The translations under genes and the position numbers were made by a program. From Paludibacteraceae bacterium (GTDB lineage Bacteria; Bacteroidota; Bacteroidia; Bacteroidales; Paludibacteraceae): a DNA stretch of 32,185 nt. The notes below the pieces were generated by a model. The model was not told the DNA's origin. It worked only from the letters and a program-made list of their open reading frames with translations, and did no database searches. Positions 8,924 through 19,103 of the stretch are shown here, piece after piece. Location of the stretch: positions 1 through 32,185 of the forward strand of contig JAGBVI010000085.1 of NCBI GenBank assembly GCA_017630395.1, in the 5' to 3' direction. The stretch's first letter is position 1. Each line of letters begins with the position of its first letter.

Positions 8924-9267
8924 TAAAATTTAAGTCCACCTTTACGAGCTGCATCAGCCAATTCTTTAACTCTACCGTGATACAAGTATCCATTACGGTC
9001 AAATACTACCTCTGTAATTCCAGCCTCTTGCGCTTTTTTTGCAACTAATTCACCAACTTTGGCAGCTTGCTCCTTCTTTGCAACTTTCTCTGTCATTCCA
9101 AGAGAGGAAGCAGAGGCCAATGTTACTCCGGTTAAATCATCAATCAATTGAACATAAATCTGTTTATTGCTTCTGAAAACCGTCATACGAGGGCGAGAAG
9201 CAGAACCTGAAATTTTAGCTCTGATGCCTCTCTTTATCTTTAATCTTCTTTCAATTTTTGAAGTCAT
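8923..9267 (-). CDS. rplR: 50S ribosomal protein L18
   Basis: L18 (uL18) binds 5S rRNA and, with L5, anchors it in the central protuberance. The 114-aa protein starts with the basic [20 protein letters not shown] segment, has [20 protein letters not shown], and ends in [20 protein letters not shown] and GGLKF. Its TAA stop shares one base with a possible rpsE start (TAATG). rplF is 22 nt upstream. Confidence 0.98.
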   Translation of the reverse strand: MTSKIERRLKIKRGIRAKISGSASRPRMTVFRSNKQIYVQLIDDLTGVTLASASSLGMTEKVAKKEQAAKVGELVAKKAQEAGITEVVFDRNGYLYHGRVKELADAARKGGLKF

Positions 9268-9289
9268 AATAAATCAAATTTTAGAATAA

Positions 9290-9844
9290 TTATTTAGCTC
9301 CAGCTGACTTACCAGCCTTACGACGAATTTGCTCGCCAACAAACTTAACACCTTTACCCTTATAAGGCTCTGGCTTACGGAAAGAACGAATCTTTGCACA
9401 AACCTGACCCAACAATTGTTTATCACAACTTTCAAGAATAACCAAAGGATTTTGATTTCTTTCACTCTTAGTTTCAATCTTAATTTCCTTAGGCAATTGC
9501 AAGAAGATATTATGGGTATAACCCAAAGCAAACTCAAGAACTTGACCTTGGCTAGATACACGATAACCGACTCCGACCAACTCCAATTCTTTTTTGTAAC
9601 CTTCAGATACACCAACTACCATGTTATTAACCAAAGCGCGATACAAACCATGCATTGAACGGTGTTGAGGTTGATCTGATGGTCTTGTAAACTCTACAGA
9701 ACCATCTTTAATCTCCATTTTAATCTCAGGGTTAACATACTGAGAAAGTTCTCCCTTAGGACCTTTTACAGTTACTACATTATCATTCATAGAAACTGAA
9801 ACTCCTGCAGGAATACTGATTGGTAATTTTCCTATTCTAGACAT
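9290..9844 (-). CDS. rplF: 50S ribosomal protein L6
   Basis: L6 (uL6) lies near the sarcin-ricin loop and factor-binding site. The 184-aa protein has two similar domains: MSRIGKLPISIPAGVSVS with VTVKGPKGELSQ, then the second domain ending in the family signature PEPYKGKGVKFVGEQIRRKAG. It is notable for a strong Shine-Dalgarno motif (GGAGG at 9854-9858), 9 nt before its start, which most genes here lack. Confidence 0.98.
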   Translation of the reverse strand: MSRIGKLPISIPAGVSVSMNDNVVTVKGPKGELSQYVNPEIKMEIKDGSVEFTRPSDQPQHRSMHGLYRALVNNMVVGVSEGYKKELELVGVGYRVSSQGQVLEFALGYTHNIFLQLPKEIKIETKSERNQNPLVILESCDKQLLGQVCAKIRSFRKPEPYKGKGVKFVGEQIRRKAGKSAGAK

Positions 9845-9853
9845 TTTTCAATT

Positions 9854-9858
9854 CCTCC
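9854..9858 (-). promoter_or_regulatory. Strong Shine-Dalgarno motif before rplF
   Basis: On the minus strand TTTGGAGGAATTG precedes the rplF ATG, with nine bases between GGAGG and ATG. It lies in the 17-nt rpsH-rplF gap, so it is not forced by coding sequence. Most neighbouring genes show only A-rich leaders. Confidence 0.75.
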
Positions 9859-9861
9859 AAA

Positions 9862-10260
9862 TTAGTAAATGTAACATAAAACTTCTCCACCCACTTTCAA
9901 ATCGCGAGCTTCCTTGTCTGTCATAACTCCCTTAGATGTGGATACAATTGCAATACCCAAACCATTCAATACGCGAGGCATATCTTTATAACCTACGTAC
10001 TTACGCATACCAGGAGAAGATACTCTCTTCAATCCCTTAATCGCATTTACCTTGTTAATCGGGTCGTACTTCAACGCAATCTTAATTGAACTGCGAGTTG
10101 TACCCTCACCCTCAAACTTGTAATTCAAGATATAGCCCTTATCAAGCAATATCTTTGTAATCTCTTTTTTCAAATTAGATGCAGGAACTTCAAGCACTCT
10201 ATGTTTTGCTTGAATAGCGTTCCTCATTCTAGTTAGATAATCTGCTATTGGATCTGTCAT
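9862..10260 (-). CDS. rpsH: 30S ribosomal protein S8
   Basis: S8 (uS8) is a primary binder of 16S rRNA helix 21 and, in E. coli, the translational repressor of the spc operon. The 132-aa protein starts MTDPIADYLTRMRNAIQAKH and ends with the signature GIAIVSTSKGVMTDKEARDL and VGGEVLCYIY. The 58-nt gap before it, after rpsN, holds a small hairpin. I see no proof that this is an S8 target. Confidence 0.98.
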   Translation of the reverse strand: MTDPIADYLTRMRNAIQAKHRVLEVPASNLKKEITKILLDKGYILNYKFEGEGTTRSSIKIALKYDPINKVNAIKGLKRVSSPGMRKYVGYKDMPRVLNGLGIAIVSTSKGVMTDKEARDLKVGGEVLCYIY

Positions 10261-10318
10261 AATAAATTAATTAAATTGATCAGGATAACACCTGACAATA
10301 TTTAACACTAAAATTCTT

Positions 10319-10588
10319 TTACCAGCTCGCTTTCTTTACACCAGGAATCAAACCTGCAGAAGCCATCTCACGGAATTGTATACGTGAAATACCAAATTGA
10401 CGCATATATCCCTTAGGACGTCCAGTTAATTTGCAACGATTGTGCTTACGAACCGGAGATGCATTCTTTGGAAGAGCTTGCAAAGCTTCATAATTGCCTT
10501 CAGCTTTCAATTGTGCTCTCTTTTCTGCATACTTGGCGCAAAGTTTAGCCCTTTTTACCTCACGGGCTTTCATTGATTCTTTTGCCAT
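10319..10588 (-). CDS. rpsN: 30S ribosomal protein S14, zinc-independent form
   Basis: S14 (uS14) is a late-assembly protein of the small-subunit head. I chose the ATG at 10588 ([16 protein letters not shown]), giving 89 aa. The longer open frame upstream overlaps the end of rplE and looks unrelated. It is the long, C-minus type: the core [20 protein letters not shown] has a single cysteine and no paired CxxC zinc ligands. It ends [11 protein letters not shown]. It lies 4 nt after rplE. Confidence 0.97.
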   Translation of the reverse strand: MAKESMKAREVKRAKLCAKYAEKRAQLKAEGNYEALQALPKNASPVRKHNRCKLTGRPKGYMRQFGISRIQFREMASAGLIPGVKKASW

Positions 10589-10592
10589 TATC

Positions 10593-11144
10593 TTATCTTT
10601 TAACGTTTTTAAAAGGTAATCCAAACTCTCTCAACAAAGCATATCCCTCTTCATCTGTCTTTGCAGAAGTAACAAAGGTAATATTCATACCCAACAACTT
10701 CTGAATAGAATCGATGTTAATTTCTGGGAAAATGATTTGCTCATCAATTCCTAAAGTATAATTACCACGTCCATCCAACTTTGACTCAATACCCTTGAAG
10801 TCTCTGATACGAGGAAGAGCTACACGAATTAATCTTTCAAGAAATTCGTACATTTTCTCTCTACGCAACGTAACACGCACACCAATTGGCATTTTCTTAC
10901 GTAACTTAAAGTTGGAAACGTCTTTCTTAGACAATGTAGCTACTGCTTTTTGACCTGTAATTGCAGTTAACTCATTGATCGCAACTTCAATAATTTTCTT
11001 ATCAGCAACTGCTTGTCCCAAACCTTGGTTGATTACGATTTTTTCCAAAACTGGAACTTGCATAACTGACTTGTAATTGAACTCCTTCATCAAGGAAGGA
11101 ACTATACGCTCAGCGTAAACTTTCTTATAACTTGCAGTATTCAT
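10593..11144 (-). CDS. rplE: 50S ribosomal protein L5
   Basis: L5 (uL5) binds 5S rRNA and contacts P-site tRNA through the central protuberance. The 183-aa protein has [20 protein letters not shown] near the N-terminus, then [20 protein letters not shown], and the C-terminal [16 protein letters not shown] signature. It starts 2 nt after rplX stops, with a GGGGAGG motif inside the end of rplX placed at SD distance. Confidence 0.98.
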   Translation of the reverse strand: MNTASYKKVYAERIVPSLMKEFNYKSVMQVPVLEKIVINQGLGQAVADKKIIEVAINELTAITGQKAVATLSKKDVSNFKLRKKMPIGVRVTLRREKMYEFLERLIRVALPRIRDFKGIESKLDGRGNYTLGIDEQIIFPEINIDSIQKLLGMNITFVTSAKTDEEGYALLREFGLPFKNVKR

Positions 11145-11146
11145 TA

Positions 11147-11464
11147 TTAAATAACCTCCCCTGACTTTTTAGAGTAACGTACAGATTTACCTTCCTCATT
11201 TTTACGACGTCCAATACGAGTTGGCTTTTGTGATGAAGGATCAATCAAATTAAGATTTGAAATATGAATTGGAGCCTCCTTCTTGATGATACCTCCTTGA
11301 GGATATTTTGAATTTGGTTTAGTACTCTTAGAAACCATATTCAACCCCTCAACTATAGCACGTTGCTCCTTAACAAATACTTCAAGAACTTGTCCTGTTT
11401 TCCCTTTATCAGAACCTGTGTTAACGTAAACTATATCACCCTTTTTGATATGTAACTTACTCAT
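11147..11464 (-). CDS. rplX: 50S ribosomal protein L24
   Basis: L24 (uL24) starts large-subunit assembly and lies by the peptide exit. The 105-aa protein opens with a KOW motif, [20 protein letters not shown] (about 7-26). It has [14 protein letters not shown] and the [11 protein letters not shown] segment. It lies 12 nt after rplN and only 2 nt before rplE, so L24 and L5 are probably translated as a coupled pair. Confidence 0.98.
   Translation of the reverse strand: MSKLHIKKGDIVYVNTGSDKGKTGQVLEVFVKEQRAIVEGLNMVSKSTKPNSKYPQGGIIKKEAPIHISNLNLIDPSSQKPTRIGRRKNEEGKSVRYSKKSGEVI
11155..11161 (-). promoter_or_regulatory. SD-like motif before rplE, inside the rplX end
   Basis: GGGGAGG on the minus strand lies 10 nt before the rplE ATG. 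It also encodes the Gly-Glu of the rplX C-terminus (SGEVI), so it could be partly a by-product of the protein sequence. It is the weakest of the three SD cases in this cluster. Confidence 0.5.
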
Positions 11465-11476
11465 TTTTCTTTAAAA

Positions 11477-11842
11477 TTAAAGCACTTCGGGTGCTAATGA
11501 AACAATTTTCATATTAGATGCACGGAGTTCTCTCGCAACCGGACCGAAAATACGGCTGGCACGCATTTCTCCTGCAGCATTCAAAAGGACACAAGCATTA
11601 TCATCGAAACGGATGTAAGACCCATCTTGACGTCTAACTTCTTTCTTTGTTCTAACAACAACTGCTTTAGAAACAGTTCCTTTCTTCATGTCACTTGACG
11701 GGATAACATTCTTTACCGTTACAACGATAATATCCCCAACAGTAGCATAACGTTTCTTAGTACCTCCCAAAACGCGAATACACAACGCTTCTTTGGCACC
11801 ACTGTTATCAGCCACAACTAATCTAGATTCTTGCTGTATCAT
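11477..11842 (-). CDS. rplN: 50S ribosomal protein L14
   Basis: L14 (uL14) forms intersubunit bridges and is the docking site of the silencing factor RsfS in other bacteria. The 121-aa protein starts [19 protein letters not shown]. It has the signature [20 protein letters not shown], then [20 protein letters not shown] and ends VSLAPEVL. The start is 2 nt after the rpsQ stop. Confidence 0.98.
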   Translation of the reverse strand: MIQQESRLVVADNSGAKEALCIRVLGGTKKRYATVGDIIVVTVKNVIPSSDMKKGTVSKAVVVRTKKEVRRQDGSYIRFDDNACVLLNAAGEMRASRIFGPVARELRASNMKIVSLAPEVL

Positions 11843-11844
11843 AA

Positions 11845-12096
11845 TTACTTAGCTCTTTCGATTATTTCTACTAATCTCCATCTCTTAGTCTTGCTCAACG
11901 GGCGAGTCTCCATGATTTTTACAAAATCGCCAACATTGCACTCATTCTTCTCGTCGTGAGCATGATATTTCTTCGTTTTATTAACGAACTTTTGATAAAT
12001 AGGGTGTTTTTCTTTCCATTTAACAGACACAGTAATGGTCTTATCCATCTTGTTGCTGGAAACTACACCTTGTCTTTCTTTTCTTAATTTTCTCAT
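11845..12096 (-). CDS. rpsQ: 30S ribosomal protein S17
   Basis: S17 (uS17) is a primary 16S rRNA binder with an OB fold. The 83-aa protein starts [20 protein letters not shown]. It has [18 protein letters not shown], then the loop [20 protein letters not shown] and [13 protein letters not shown]. It lies between rpmC (18 nt) and rplN (2 nt). Confidence 0.98.
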   Translation of the reverse strand: MRKLRKERQGVVSSNKMDKTITVSVKWKEKHPIYQKFVNKTKKYHAHDEKNECNVGDFVKIMETRPLSKTKRWRLVEIIERAK

Positions 12097-12114
12097 TTTA
12101 ATCTGCTCAATTTA

Positions 12115-12309
12115 TTAATTATTAAGATCACGAAGAGTCAACTCCGTATTAATTCGTGCAATATTCTTACGAATAGCCTTAATTTGAGAAGGGTTATCCA
12201 ATGGTGATACTGAATGACTCAATTTAACACGCACTAAATTAGCATTCTCTTCAGCAAGTTTATCAAGCAACTCTTGCTTAGTTAATTCTTTTAATTCTGC
12301 TATTTTCAT
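12115..12309 (-). CDS. rpmC: 50S ribosomal protein L29
   Basis: L29 (uL29) is a helical-hairpin protein next to the peptide exit, near the signal recognition particle and trigger-factor binding site. The 64-aa protein has MKIAELKELTKQELLDKLAE, a first helix rich in charge, and the second-helix signature QIKAIRKNIARINTELTLRD. It lies 6 nt after rplP. Confidence 0.97.
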   Translation of the reverse strand: MKIAELKELTKQELLDKLAEENANLVRVKLSHSVSPLDNPSQIKAIRKNIARINTELTLRDLNN

Positions 12310-12315
12310 AACTTA

Positions 12316-12750
12316 TTACACGTTTTGGTTTTGAGCATCAAAATCTCTTCTTACAATAAACTTAGTAGCTATCGGTAACTTTTGAGCTGCCAAGCGTAAT
12401 GCCTCTTTTGCGACATCAAAAGGAACACCTTCTACTTCAATAACAATACGTCCTGGAGTTATAGGCGCAACAAATCCTTCTGGATTACCTTTTCCCTTAC
12501 CCATACGAACCTCTGCAGGTTTTTTTGTAATCGGCTTATCTGGGAATATACGAATCCAAATCTGACCTTGTCTTTGCATATAACGTGTCACAGCAATACG
12601 AGCTGCCTCTATCTGACGTCCAGTGATCCACTTAGACTCCAAGGCTTTTATTCCGAATGAACCAAACGCCAACTGATTTCCGCGTTGCGCTTCACCCTTC
12701 ATACGACCTTTTTGTTGTCTTCTGAACTTTGTTTTTTTAGGTTGTAACAT
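12316..12750 (-). CDS. rplP: 50S ribosomal protein L16
   Basis: L16 (uL16) lies near the A site and is a late-assembly protein. The 144-aa protein starts [19 protein letters not shown]. It has [20 protein letters not shown] and the two signatures [20 protein letters not shown] and [20 protein letters not shown]. Its ATG is 31 nt after rpsC and is preceded by a weak AAGGA. Confidence 0.98.
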   Translation of the reverse strand: MLQPKKTKFRRQQKGRMKGEAQRGNQLAFGSFGIKALESKWITGRQIEAARIAVTRYMQRQGQIWIRIFPDKPITKKPAEVRMGKGKGNPEGFVAPITPGRIVIEVEGVPFDVAKEALRLAAQKLPIATKFIVRRDFDAQNQNV

Positions 12751-12781
12751 TTTTCCTTCAATTCTAATTCGTTAAACAGAA

Positions 12782-13507
12782 TTACTTTCTTTTTTTCTTG
12801 AAGCCTTGTTGTTTGCCAGCTGATTGATTTCCCCCTCTTCCTGACTCTTTTGCAGATGTGAAATTAGGAGCTAAATCTCTCTTCCCGTAAACTTCACCTC
12901 GGCAGATCCAAACCTTAATTCCAATTAAACCTACCTTAGTTAATGCCTCAGCTTGTGCATAATCAATGTCCGCTCTTAATGTATGCAATGGAGTTCTTCC
13001 CTCCTTATACATTTCAGAACGAGCCATTTCCGCACCGTTCAAACGACCTGATACTTGGACTTTGATTCCTTCTGCACCCATACGCATTGTAGAAGCAATA
13101 GCCATTTTTGTTGCACGACGATATGCTATTTTTCCTTCAACCTGACGAGCAATGTTGTTTGCTACGATAGTTGCATCTAATTCAGGTCTCTTCACTTCAA
13201 AGATGTTTATTTGAACCTCCTTGTCAGTGATACCTTTCAACTCTTCTTTTAACTTTTCAACTTCTTGTCCACCTTTACCGATGATAAGCCCTGGACGAGC
13301 TGTACATACTGTAATAGTAACAAGTTTTAACGTACGTTCGATAACTATTCTTGAAACGCTAGCCTTTGCAAGACGGGCATTTAGATACTTTCTTAACTTT
13401 GCATCTTCCAAGATAGTATCGCCGTAATTATTTCCGCCGAACCAGTTTGAGTCCCAACCTTTAATGATTCCTAAACGGTTACTTATTGGATTTACTTTCT
13501 GTCCCAT
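12782..13507 (-). CDS. rpsC: 30S ribosomal protein S3
   Basis: S3 (uS3) lies at the mRNA entry channel and has mRNA helicase activity with S4. The 241-aa protein starts [20 protein letters not shown]. It has a KH domain with [20 protein letters not shown] and the C-terminal domain [21 protein letters not shown] basic Gly/Lys tail ([16 protein letters not shown]) extends beyond the core, as in other Bacteroidetes S3. It lies 7 nt after rplV. Confidence 0.98.
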   Translation of the reverse strand: MGQKVNPISNRLGIIKGWDSNWFGGNNYGDTILEDAKLRKYLNARLAKASVSRIVIERTLKLVTITVCTARPGLIIGKGGQEVEKLKEELKGITDKEVQINIFEVKRPELDATIVANNIARQVEGKIAYRRATKMAIASTMRMGAEGIKVQVSGRLNGAEMARSEMYKEGRTPLHTLRADIDYAQAEALTKVGLIGIKVWICRGEVYGKRDLAPNFTSAKESGRGGNQSAGKQQGFKKKRK

Positions 13508-13514
13508 CTAACAA

Positions 13515-13922
13515 TTAATTTTGGTTAGCATTATTAATAGAATCTACAAATATAGTCACATGATTAGAACGCTTACGAATTCTATATCCTCTTCCTTGAG
13601 GAGCCGGACGTAGTCTTTTAAGTGTTCTAGCTTCATCCACATAAATTGAACTAATGTACAATTCGCCGCTGTCCGCTGTCTTATCGTTCTTTTTCTCCCA
13701 ATTGGCAATCGCTGAACGAAGTAACCCTTCCAAACGAATTGAAGCCTCCTTTTTCGAGTATCTCAATACACTAAGTGCTTTATATGCTTCCATTCCACGA
13801 ATCATATCAGCAACTAAGCGCATCTTACGAGGAGAAGTAGGAACATCGTTCAACTTCGCAAAATATTGCGAACGGCGTGCCTCCTTCATTGCCTTTGCTC
13901 GGTTTTCCTTTCTTTGACTCAT
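13515..13922 (-). CDS. rplV: 50S ribosomal protein L22
   Basis: L22 (uL22) lines the peptide exit tunnel with an extended beta-hairpin, the site of some macrolide-resistance changes. The 135-aa protein has a basic N-terminal extension ([18 protein letters not shown]) before the family core [20 protein letters not shown]. It ends with the hairpin and signature [20 protein letters not shown]. Its leader in the 39-nt rpsS-rplV gap is A/T only, with no SD motif. Confidence 0.98.
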   Translation of the reverse strand: MSQRKENRAKAMKEARRSQYFAKLNDVPTSPRKMRLVADMIRGMEAYKALSVLRYSKKEASIRLEGLLRSAIANWEKKNDKTADSGELYISSIYVDEARTLKRLRPAPQGRGYRIRKRSNHVTIFVDSINNANQN

Positions 13923-13961
13923 TTTATTTTTACTTTTTTAATTTTTTACTTAATTCACGGC

Positions 13962-14231
13962 TTATTTTTTCTTATTTCCACCGTGTCCTCTAAATGTACG
14001 AGTCATTGAGAACTCTCCCAACTTGTGGCCTACCATGTTCTCAGTTACGTACACAGGGATAAATTTATTTCCGTTATGAACTGCTATTGTATGACCCACA
14101 AAATCCGGAGAAATCATTGACGCTCTTGACCATGTCTTAATCACAGATTTCTTTCCGCTTTCATTCATTGCCAATACTTTTTTCTCTAGCTTCACACTGA
14201 TAAATGGGCCTTTTTTTAATGAACGACTCAT
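13962..14231 (-). CDS. rpsS: 30S ribosomal protein S19
   Basis: S19 (uS19) pairs with S13 in the small-subunit head. The 89-aa protein starts [20 protein letters not shown]. It has [20 protein letters not shown] and the signature [20 protein letters not shown], then [13 protein letters not shown]. It lies 17 nt after rplB. A weak AAAGGT is found upstream of its ATG. Confidence 0.98.
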   Translation of the reverse strand: MSRSLKKGPFISVKLEKKVLAMNESGKKSVIKTWSRASMISPDFVGHTIAVHNGNKFIPVYVTENMVGHKLGEFSMTRTFRGHGGNKKK

Positions 14232-14248
14232 AAAAATTACCTTTTAAA

Positions 14249-15073
14249 TTACTTTTTCCTTCTTTCAATAATATACTTATTAGAAGCATTCTTAGGTGCT
14301 CTTGTCTTGTAGCCCTTAGCCAACAAGCCTTTTCTTGATCTTGGGTGACCTCCTGATTGACGACCTTCACCACCACCCATTGGGTGATCTACCGGGTTCA
14401 TCACTACAGCTCTGTTACGAGGACGACGTCCTAACCAACGTGAACGACCTGCTTTTCCTGAACGTTCTAAGGCGTGATCAGAATTTCCAACAGCTCCAAT
14501 TGTAGCCTTACATGTACACAAGATCATTCTTGTCTCACCTGAAGGTAATTTAACAATCGCATATTTGCCTTCTCTCGAAGTTAATTGAGCAAACGTACCT
14601 GCCGAACGAACCAATGAGGCTCCTTGTCCAGGACGTAACTCCAAATTGTGGATAATTGTTCCCAACGGAATGTTTTGCAAAGGCAATGCATTTCCTACTT
14701 CAGGAGCGGCTTCTGCGCCAGACAAAATCTCTTGCCCAACTTCCAAACCATTTGGTGCCAAGATATAACGTTTTTCTCCATCTACGTAAAACAATAGCGC
14801 AATACGAGCCGAACGATTAGGATCATACTCTATTGTTTTTACAACTGCAGGAACGCCATCCTTGTCTCTCTTGAAGTCAATTACTCTATACTTTCTCTTG
14901 TGACCTCCACCTATGTAACGCATTGTCATCTTTCCGGTATTATTTCTACCTCCAGTCTTTGACAATCCTTTCACAAGAGATTTTTCTGGTGTGCTTGACG
15001 TAATTGTATCAAACGTACCAATAACTTTGTGTCTTTGACCCGGCGTTGTGGGTCTAAATTTACGAACAGCCAT
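14249..15073 (-). CDS. rplB: 50S ribosomal protein L2
   Basis: L2 (uL2) is essential for subunit joining and peptidyl-transferase activity. The 274-aa protein starts [17 protein letters not shown]. It has the OB and SH3-like domains ([20 protein letters not shown]) and the signature [20 protein letters not shown], which includes the histidine linked to peptidyl-transferase function. It lies 5 nt after rplW. Length and motifs are all standard. Confidence 0.98.
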   Translation of the reverse strand: MAVRKFRPTTPGQRHKVIGTFDTITSSTPEKSLVKGLSKTGGRNNTGKMTMRYIGGGHKRKYRVIDFKRDKDGVPAVVKTIEYDPNRSARIALLFYVDGEKRYILAPNGLEVGQEILSGAEAAPEVGNALPLQNIPLGTIIHNLELRPGQGASLVRSAGTFAQLTSREGKYAIVKLPSGETRMILCTCKATIGAVGNSDHALERSGKAGRSRWLGRRPRNRAVVMNPVDHPMGGGEGRQSGGHPRSRKGLLAKGYKTRAPKNASNKYIIERRKK

Positions 15074-15078
15074 TTGTC

Positions 15079-15369
15079 TTAAATATTGCTATAAAAATCT
15101 ATTACTTCTCCTTCTTTCAAAGTTACGTATGCTTTCTTATAAGAAGCAGCACGCCCCTTCAAAATTCCTGTCTTTGTATAACGTGCCTTCGCTTTCCCTT
15201 CTACTTGCAAAGTGTTAACCGAAACCACTGTTACATTATACAACTCCTCAATTGCCTTCTTAATCTCAATTTTATTGGCCTTTGGAGATACACGAAAACC
15301 ATAGCGAGAATATTTCTCACTAGTGTTTTGTGTCTTTTCTGTTGCAATCGGTTTAATTATGATTCCCAT
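15079..15369 (-). CDS. rplW: 50S ribosomal protein L23
   Basis: L23 (uL23) is the main docking point for trigger factor and the signal recognition particle at the tunnel exit. The 96-aa protein starts [20 protein letters not shown]. It has [35 protein letters not shown] and [17 protein letters not shown]. It is preceded by a full consensus SD motif, AAGGAGGTT, that overlaps the rplD stop codon. Confidence 0.98.
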   Translation of the reverse strand: MGIIIKPIATEKTQNTSEKYSRYGFRVSPKANKIEIKKAIEELYNVTVVSVNTLQVEGKAKARYTKTGILKGRAASYKKAYVTLKEGEVIDFYSNI

Positions 15370-15375
15370 CTTTTC

Positions 15376-15384
15376 AACCTCCTT
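15376..15384 (-). promoter_or_regulatory. Consensus Shine-Dalgarno motif before rplW
   Basis: The minus strand reads AAGGAGGTT, with eight bases between GGAGG and the rplW ATG, ideal spacing. It overlaps the TAA of rplD by two bases and lies almost wholly in the 13-nt gap. It is the best SD in the cluster. Confidence 0.85.
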
Positions 15385-16012
15385 AATCTTTTAAATTATT
15401 CTCAATATTAGCCAAAGCACCTTCTGTTATCAAAAGGCATGTAGAATCCAAAATTGCATAAGTATTTACATCTGAAGATGTTATAACTTTCGCATTTTGT
15501 AAATTTCTAGCTGACAAATATACGTTTTTATTTGGTTCTGACAAAATTAAAAGCGTTTTCTTATCAGCAATTTTCAATCCTGACATCATTGAAACAAAAT
15601 CTTTTGTTTTTGGAGCATCAAAAGATACGTTCTCTAATACTATTACCTCGTTATCTTTAATCTTTGCAGACAAAGCTGATTTACGAGCCAATTTCTTAGT
15701 TTTTTTGTTCAATTTGAAACTATAATCACGAGGTACCGGACCAAACACTCTTGCTCCTCCTACTAGAACTGGTGAGTTGATATCTCCACGGCGAGCTCCT
15801 CCTCCTCCTTTTTGACGTCCTAATTTACGAGTACTTCCTGATATTTCGCTTCTTTCCTTTGATTTATGTGTTCCTTGACGTTTGTTTGCTAAATACTGCT
15901 TAACATCCAAGTACATCACATGCTCATTTGGTTCGATGCCAAAAATATTATCATCCAAAGATACTTTTCTTCCTGTATCTTCTCCTTTAATATTATATAC
16001 ACTAAGTTCCAT
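15383..16012 (-). CDS. rplD: 50S ribosomal protein L4
   Basis: L4 (uL4) sends a long loop into the exit tunnel and, in E. coli, also represses the S10 operon. The 209-aa protein starts [20 protein letters not shown]. The tunnel loop is [20 protein letters not shown] followed by [20 protein letters not shown]. The C-terminal region has [20 protein letters not shown]. The ATG shares one base with the rplC stop (TAATG), which suggests translational coupling. No E. coli-like long S10 leader is present upstream. Confidence 0.98.
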   Translation of the reverse strand: MELSVYNIKGEDTGRKVSLDDNIFGIEPNEHVMYLDVKQYLANKRQGTHKSKERSEISGSTRKLGRQKGGGGARRGDINSPVLVGGARVFGPVPRDYSFKLNKKTKKLARKSALSAKIKDNEVIVLENVSFDAPKTKDFVSMMSGLKIADKKTLLILSEPNKNVYLSARNLQNAKVITSSDVNTYAILDSTCLLITEGALANIENNLKD

Positions 16013-16629
16013 TACTTATTCACAATTACGATTGAACCTTTAGCTCCTGGCAACGATCCTTTCAAAATCAAAAGATTGTTTTCAGGAATTACCTTTAACA
16101 CTTGAAGATTCTGAATAGTAACAGACTCTCCACCCATACGTCCAGCCATACGCATACCTTTAAATACCTTAGCCGGATAAGAACACGCACCAATTGATCC
16201 CGGTGCTCTCAAACGATTGTGCTGACCATGAGTTGTTTGTTGAACTCCTCCAAATCCATGACGTTTTACTACACCTTGGAATCCTTTTCCTTTTGAAGTT
16301 CCTACAACATCTACAAATTTTGAATCTGAGAATAAATCCACTGTGATTTCATCACCCAACTTATACTCTGAATCAAATCCTTTGAACTCGGCCAAGTGTC
16401 TCTTTGGTGTTACAGAGGCTTTCTTGAAGTGACCCAACTCAGCCTGAGTTGTGTGCTTCTCTTTCTTATCCATATATCCTAATTGGATAGCCTCATAACC
16501 ATCTTTTTCGATGGTTTTGATTTGCGTAACAACGCAAGGACCTACTTCGACAACAGTGCATGGAACATTCTTTCCATCGGCACTGAAAACGGATGTCATT
16601 CCGATCTTTTTTCCTAATAATCCTGGCAT
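16012..16629 (-). CDS. rplC: 50S ribosomal protein L3
   Basis: L3 (uL3) is an early-assembly protein whose central loop reaches the peptidyl-transferase centre. The 205-aa protein starts [20 protein letters not shown]. It has the signature [20 protein letters not shown], then [20 protein letters not shown] and [20 protein letters not shown]. It lies 16 nt after rpsJ and overlaps rplD by one base. Confidence 0.98.
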   Translation of the reverse strand: MPGLLGKKIGMTSVFSADGKNVPCTVVEVGPCVVTQIKTIEKDGYEAIQLGYMDKKEKHTTQAELGHFKKASVTPKRHLAEFKGFDSEYKLGDEITVDLFSDSKFVDVVGTSKGKGFQGVVKRHGFGGVQQTTHGQHNRLRAPGSIGACSYPAKVFKGMRMAGRMGGESVTIQNLQVLKVIPENNLLILKGSLPGAKGSIVIVNK

Positions 16630-16645
16630 TTCAATAAATATTAAA

Positions 16646-16954
16646 TTACAAAACTTTAATTTCTACATGAACTCCACTTGGCAACTCTAACTTCATCAAA
16701 GCATCTACAGTCTTTCCTGTTGAACTATAGATATCAATCAATCTCTTGAATGAAGACAATTGAAATTGCTCTCTTGACTTCTTGTTAACGAAAGTTGAAC
16801 GGTTAACCGTAAAGATGCGCTTGTGTGTTGGCAATGGAATTGGACCTCTCACTGCTGCTCCTGTACTTTTTACGGTCTTTACAATCTTCTCAGCTGATTT
16901 ATCAACCAAATTGTGATCGTAAGATTTCAATTTAATTCTAATTTTTTGACTCAT
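16646..16954 (-). CDS. rpsJ: 30S ribosomal protein S10
   Basis: S10 (uS10) lies in the small-subunit head and, as NusE, takes part in antitermination. The 102-aa protein starts [20 protein letters not shown]. It has the signature [20 protein letters not shown], then [20 protein letters not shown]. It follows fusA directly after 25 nt: the tuf gene that many bacteria carry here is absent, so the str and S10 clusters are fused. Confidence 0.98.
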   Translation of the reverse strand: MSQKIRIKLKSYDHNLVDKSAEKIVKTVKSTGAAVRGPIPLPTHKRIFTVNRSTFVNKKSREQFQLSSFKRLIDIYSSTGKTVDALMKLELPSGVHVEIKVL

Positions 16955-16979
16955 CTCTTTGAATCTAAATTTGTTATAA

Positions 16980-19103
16980 TTACAATAATTCTACTCTTCC
17001 TTTTGCTTCTGTAACTACTTGCTTAGCAATTGATGTAGAAACTTCTGCATAATGTGAAAACTCCATTGATGAAGTAGCACGTCCTGATGTAATTGTACGT
17101 AAATCGGTTACATATCCAAACATCTCTGCCAACGGAACTTTTGCTTTTACAACTCTCGCTCCTGAACGGCTTGTTTCCATACCTTCAACTTGTCCACGAC
17201 GTTTATTCAAGTCTCCGATAACATCACCCATATTTTCTTCTGGTGTGATTACCTCCAATTTCATGATTGGCTCCATCAATACAGGTTTTGCCTTTGCACA
17301 TGCTTCCTTAAACGCCAAGTTAGCGCAAATTTCAAACGACAACTGATCAGAGTCAACTGGATGGTAAGATCCATCCTCAACTACAACTTTCAATTGTTCT
17401 ACTGGGAATCCTGCCAAAACTCCATTACGCATTGCTGATTGGAATCCTTTTTGGATAGACGGAATAAATTCTTTTGGAATATTACCTCCCTTAACAACAT
17501 CTTCAAATTGTAAGCTACCTTCAAATCCCTCATCTACCGGACCTACTTTTACGATAATATCAGCATATTTACCACGACCTCCGGATTGTTTCTTATACAA
17601 CTCACGATGAGATACTGTATTTGTAATAGCCTCTTTATAACTTACTTGAGGACGTCCTTGATTACATTCTACTTTAAACTCTCTTTTCAAACGATCTATA
17701 ATAATCTCCAAGTGCAACTCACCCATACCAGAGATTACTGTTTGACCAGATTGTTCGTCTGTCTTTACTGTAAAAGTTGGATCCTCTTCTGCTAATTTAG
17801 CCAATCCATTTCCTAACTTATCTACGTCTTTCTGAGTCTTAGGCTCAATTGCAATACCAATCACCGGATCTGGGAAGTCCATTGACTCCAATACCATGTG
17901 ATCTTTTGAATCTTCGCTACACAAAGTATCTCCTGTGCGGATATCTTTGAATCCAACTCCTGCTCCAATATCACCCGCTGAAATTACATCAACAGCATTT
18001 TGATGATTTGAGTGCATTTGGAACAAACGAGAAATACGCTCTTTCTTACCTGAACGAGTATTGAAAATATATGAACCCGCATCTATCTTTCCTGAATAAA
18101 CACGGAAGAAGCACAAACGTCCCACATATGGGTCTGTAGCAATCTTAAATGCCAACGCACACAAAGGTTCATCTTCATCCGGATGTCTAATCACCTTCTT
18201 ATCTGGATCATCAATTGATGTTCCCTCAATTTCCGGTGTATCCATCGGACTTGGCAAATATGCACATACAGAATCCAACATGGTTTGAACTCCCTTATTC
18301 TTAAACGAAGAACCACAAATCATTGGGAAAACAGCCATTGCAATAGTAGCTTTTCTCAATGCAACACGAATCTCTTCTTCTGTAATTGTTGATGGATCAT
18401 CAAAGAATTTCTCCATCATTACATCATCATGTTCTGCAATTGCTTCCAACATTTTATCTCTCCACTCTTGAGCCTCATCGACTAAATCAGCAGGAATTTC
18501 TTCCACTGAATATTGAGCTCCCATGGTCTCATCATTCCAAACAATTGCTTTCATCTTCACAAGGTCAACAACTCCTTTAAAAGTTTCTTCTGCTCCAATT
18601 GGAATTTGGATAGGACATGGATTTGCTCCTAAAACCTCTTTAATTTGCGCGTAAACATCAAAGAAATTAGCACCAGAACGGTCCATCTTATTTACGTAGC
18701 ATATACGAGGTACATTGTATTTATCCGCTTGACGCCATACTGTCTCAGACTGAGGTTCTACACCTCCTACTGCACAAAATGCAGCAACAGCTCCATCCAA
18801 AATACGCAATGAACGCTCTACCTCTACAGTAAAGTCAACGTGCCCCGGAGTATCAATCAAGTTGATTTTATACTTCTTATCTGCATAATTCCAAAACGTA
18901 GTAGTAGCAGCCGAAGTAATAGTAATACCTCTTTCTTGCTCTTGCTCCATCCAGTCCATTGTAGCTGCACCATCATGCACCTCACCAATTTTATGAGTCA
19001 AACCGGTGTAGAACAATATACGTTCTGAAGTTGTTGTCTTACCAGCATCAATGTGCGCCATGATACCGATATTTCTTGTATATTTTAAATCTGCTTTAGC
19101 CAT
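16980..19103 (-). CDS. fusA: Elongation factor G
   Basis: EF-G is the GTPase that drives translocation and, with RRF, ribosome recycling. I chose the ATG at 19103 ([19 protein letters not shown]), giving 707 aa; a TTG 15 nt upstream only adds a poly-A-derived MKKNK. All GTPase motifs are present: AHIDAGKTT 16-24, RGITI 58-62, DTPGH 84-88 and NKMD 138-141. Domains II-V follow, with the C-terminal [20 protein letters not shown] region. Complete motifs make it the working EF-G, not a degenerate FusA2 paralogue. It lies 22 nt after rpsG. Confidence 0.98.
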   Translation of the reverse strand: MAKADLKYTRNIGIMAHIDAGKTTTSERILFYTGLTHKIGEVHDGAATMDWMEQEQERGITITSAATTTFWNYADKKYKINLIDTPGHVDFTVEVERSLRILDGAVAAFCAVGGVEPQSETVWRQADKYNVPRICYVNKMDRSGANFFDVYAQIKEVLGANPCPIQIPIGAEETFKGVVDLVKMKAIVWNDETMGAQYSVEEIPADLVDEAQEWRDKMLEAIAEHDDVMMEKFFDDPSTITEEEIRVALRKATIAMAVFPMICGSSFKNKGVQTMLDSVCAYLPSPMDTPEIEGTSIDDPDKKVIRHPDEDEPLCALAFKIATDPYVGRLCFFRVYSGKIDAGSYIFNTRSGKKERISRLFQMHSNHQNAVDVISAGDIGAGVGFKDIRTGDTLCSEDSKDHMVLESMDFPDPVIGIAIEPKTQKDVDKLGNGLAKLAEEDPTFTVKTDEQSGQTVISGMGELHLEIIIDRLKREFKVECNQGRPQVSYKEAITNTVSHRELYKKQSGGRGKYADIIVKVGPVDEGFEGSLQFEDVVKGGNIPKEFIPSIQKGFQSAMRNGVLAGFPVEQLKVVVEDGSYHPVDSDQLSFEICANLAFKEACAKAKPVLMEPIMKLEVITPEENMGDVIGDLNKRRGQVEGMETSRSGARVVKAKVPLAEMFGYVTDLRTITSGRATSSMEFSHYAEVSTSIAKQVVTEAKGRVELL

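Noticed and set aside
9274-9615. 113-codon minus-strand frame overlapping rplF
   Set aside because: It lies almost entirely within rplF in another frame, and rplF matches L6 from end to end.
10280-10295. Small hairpin TCAGG/CCTGA in the rpsN-rpsH gap as an S8 target
   Set aside because: It is only 5 bp with no S8-helix likeness; E. coli S8 control acts elsewhere in the spc operon.
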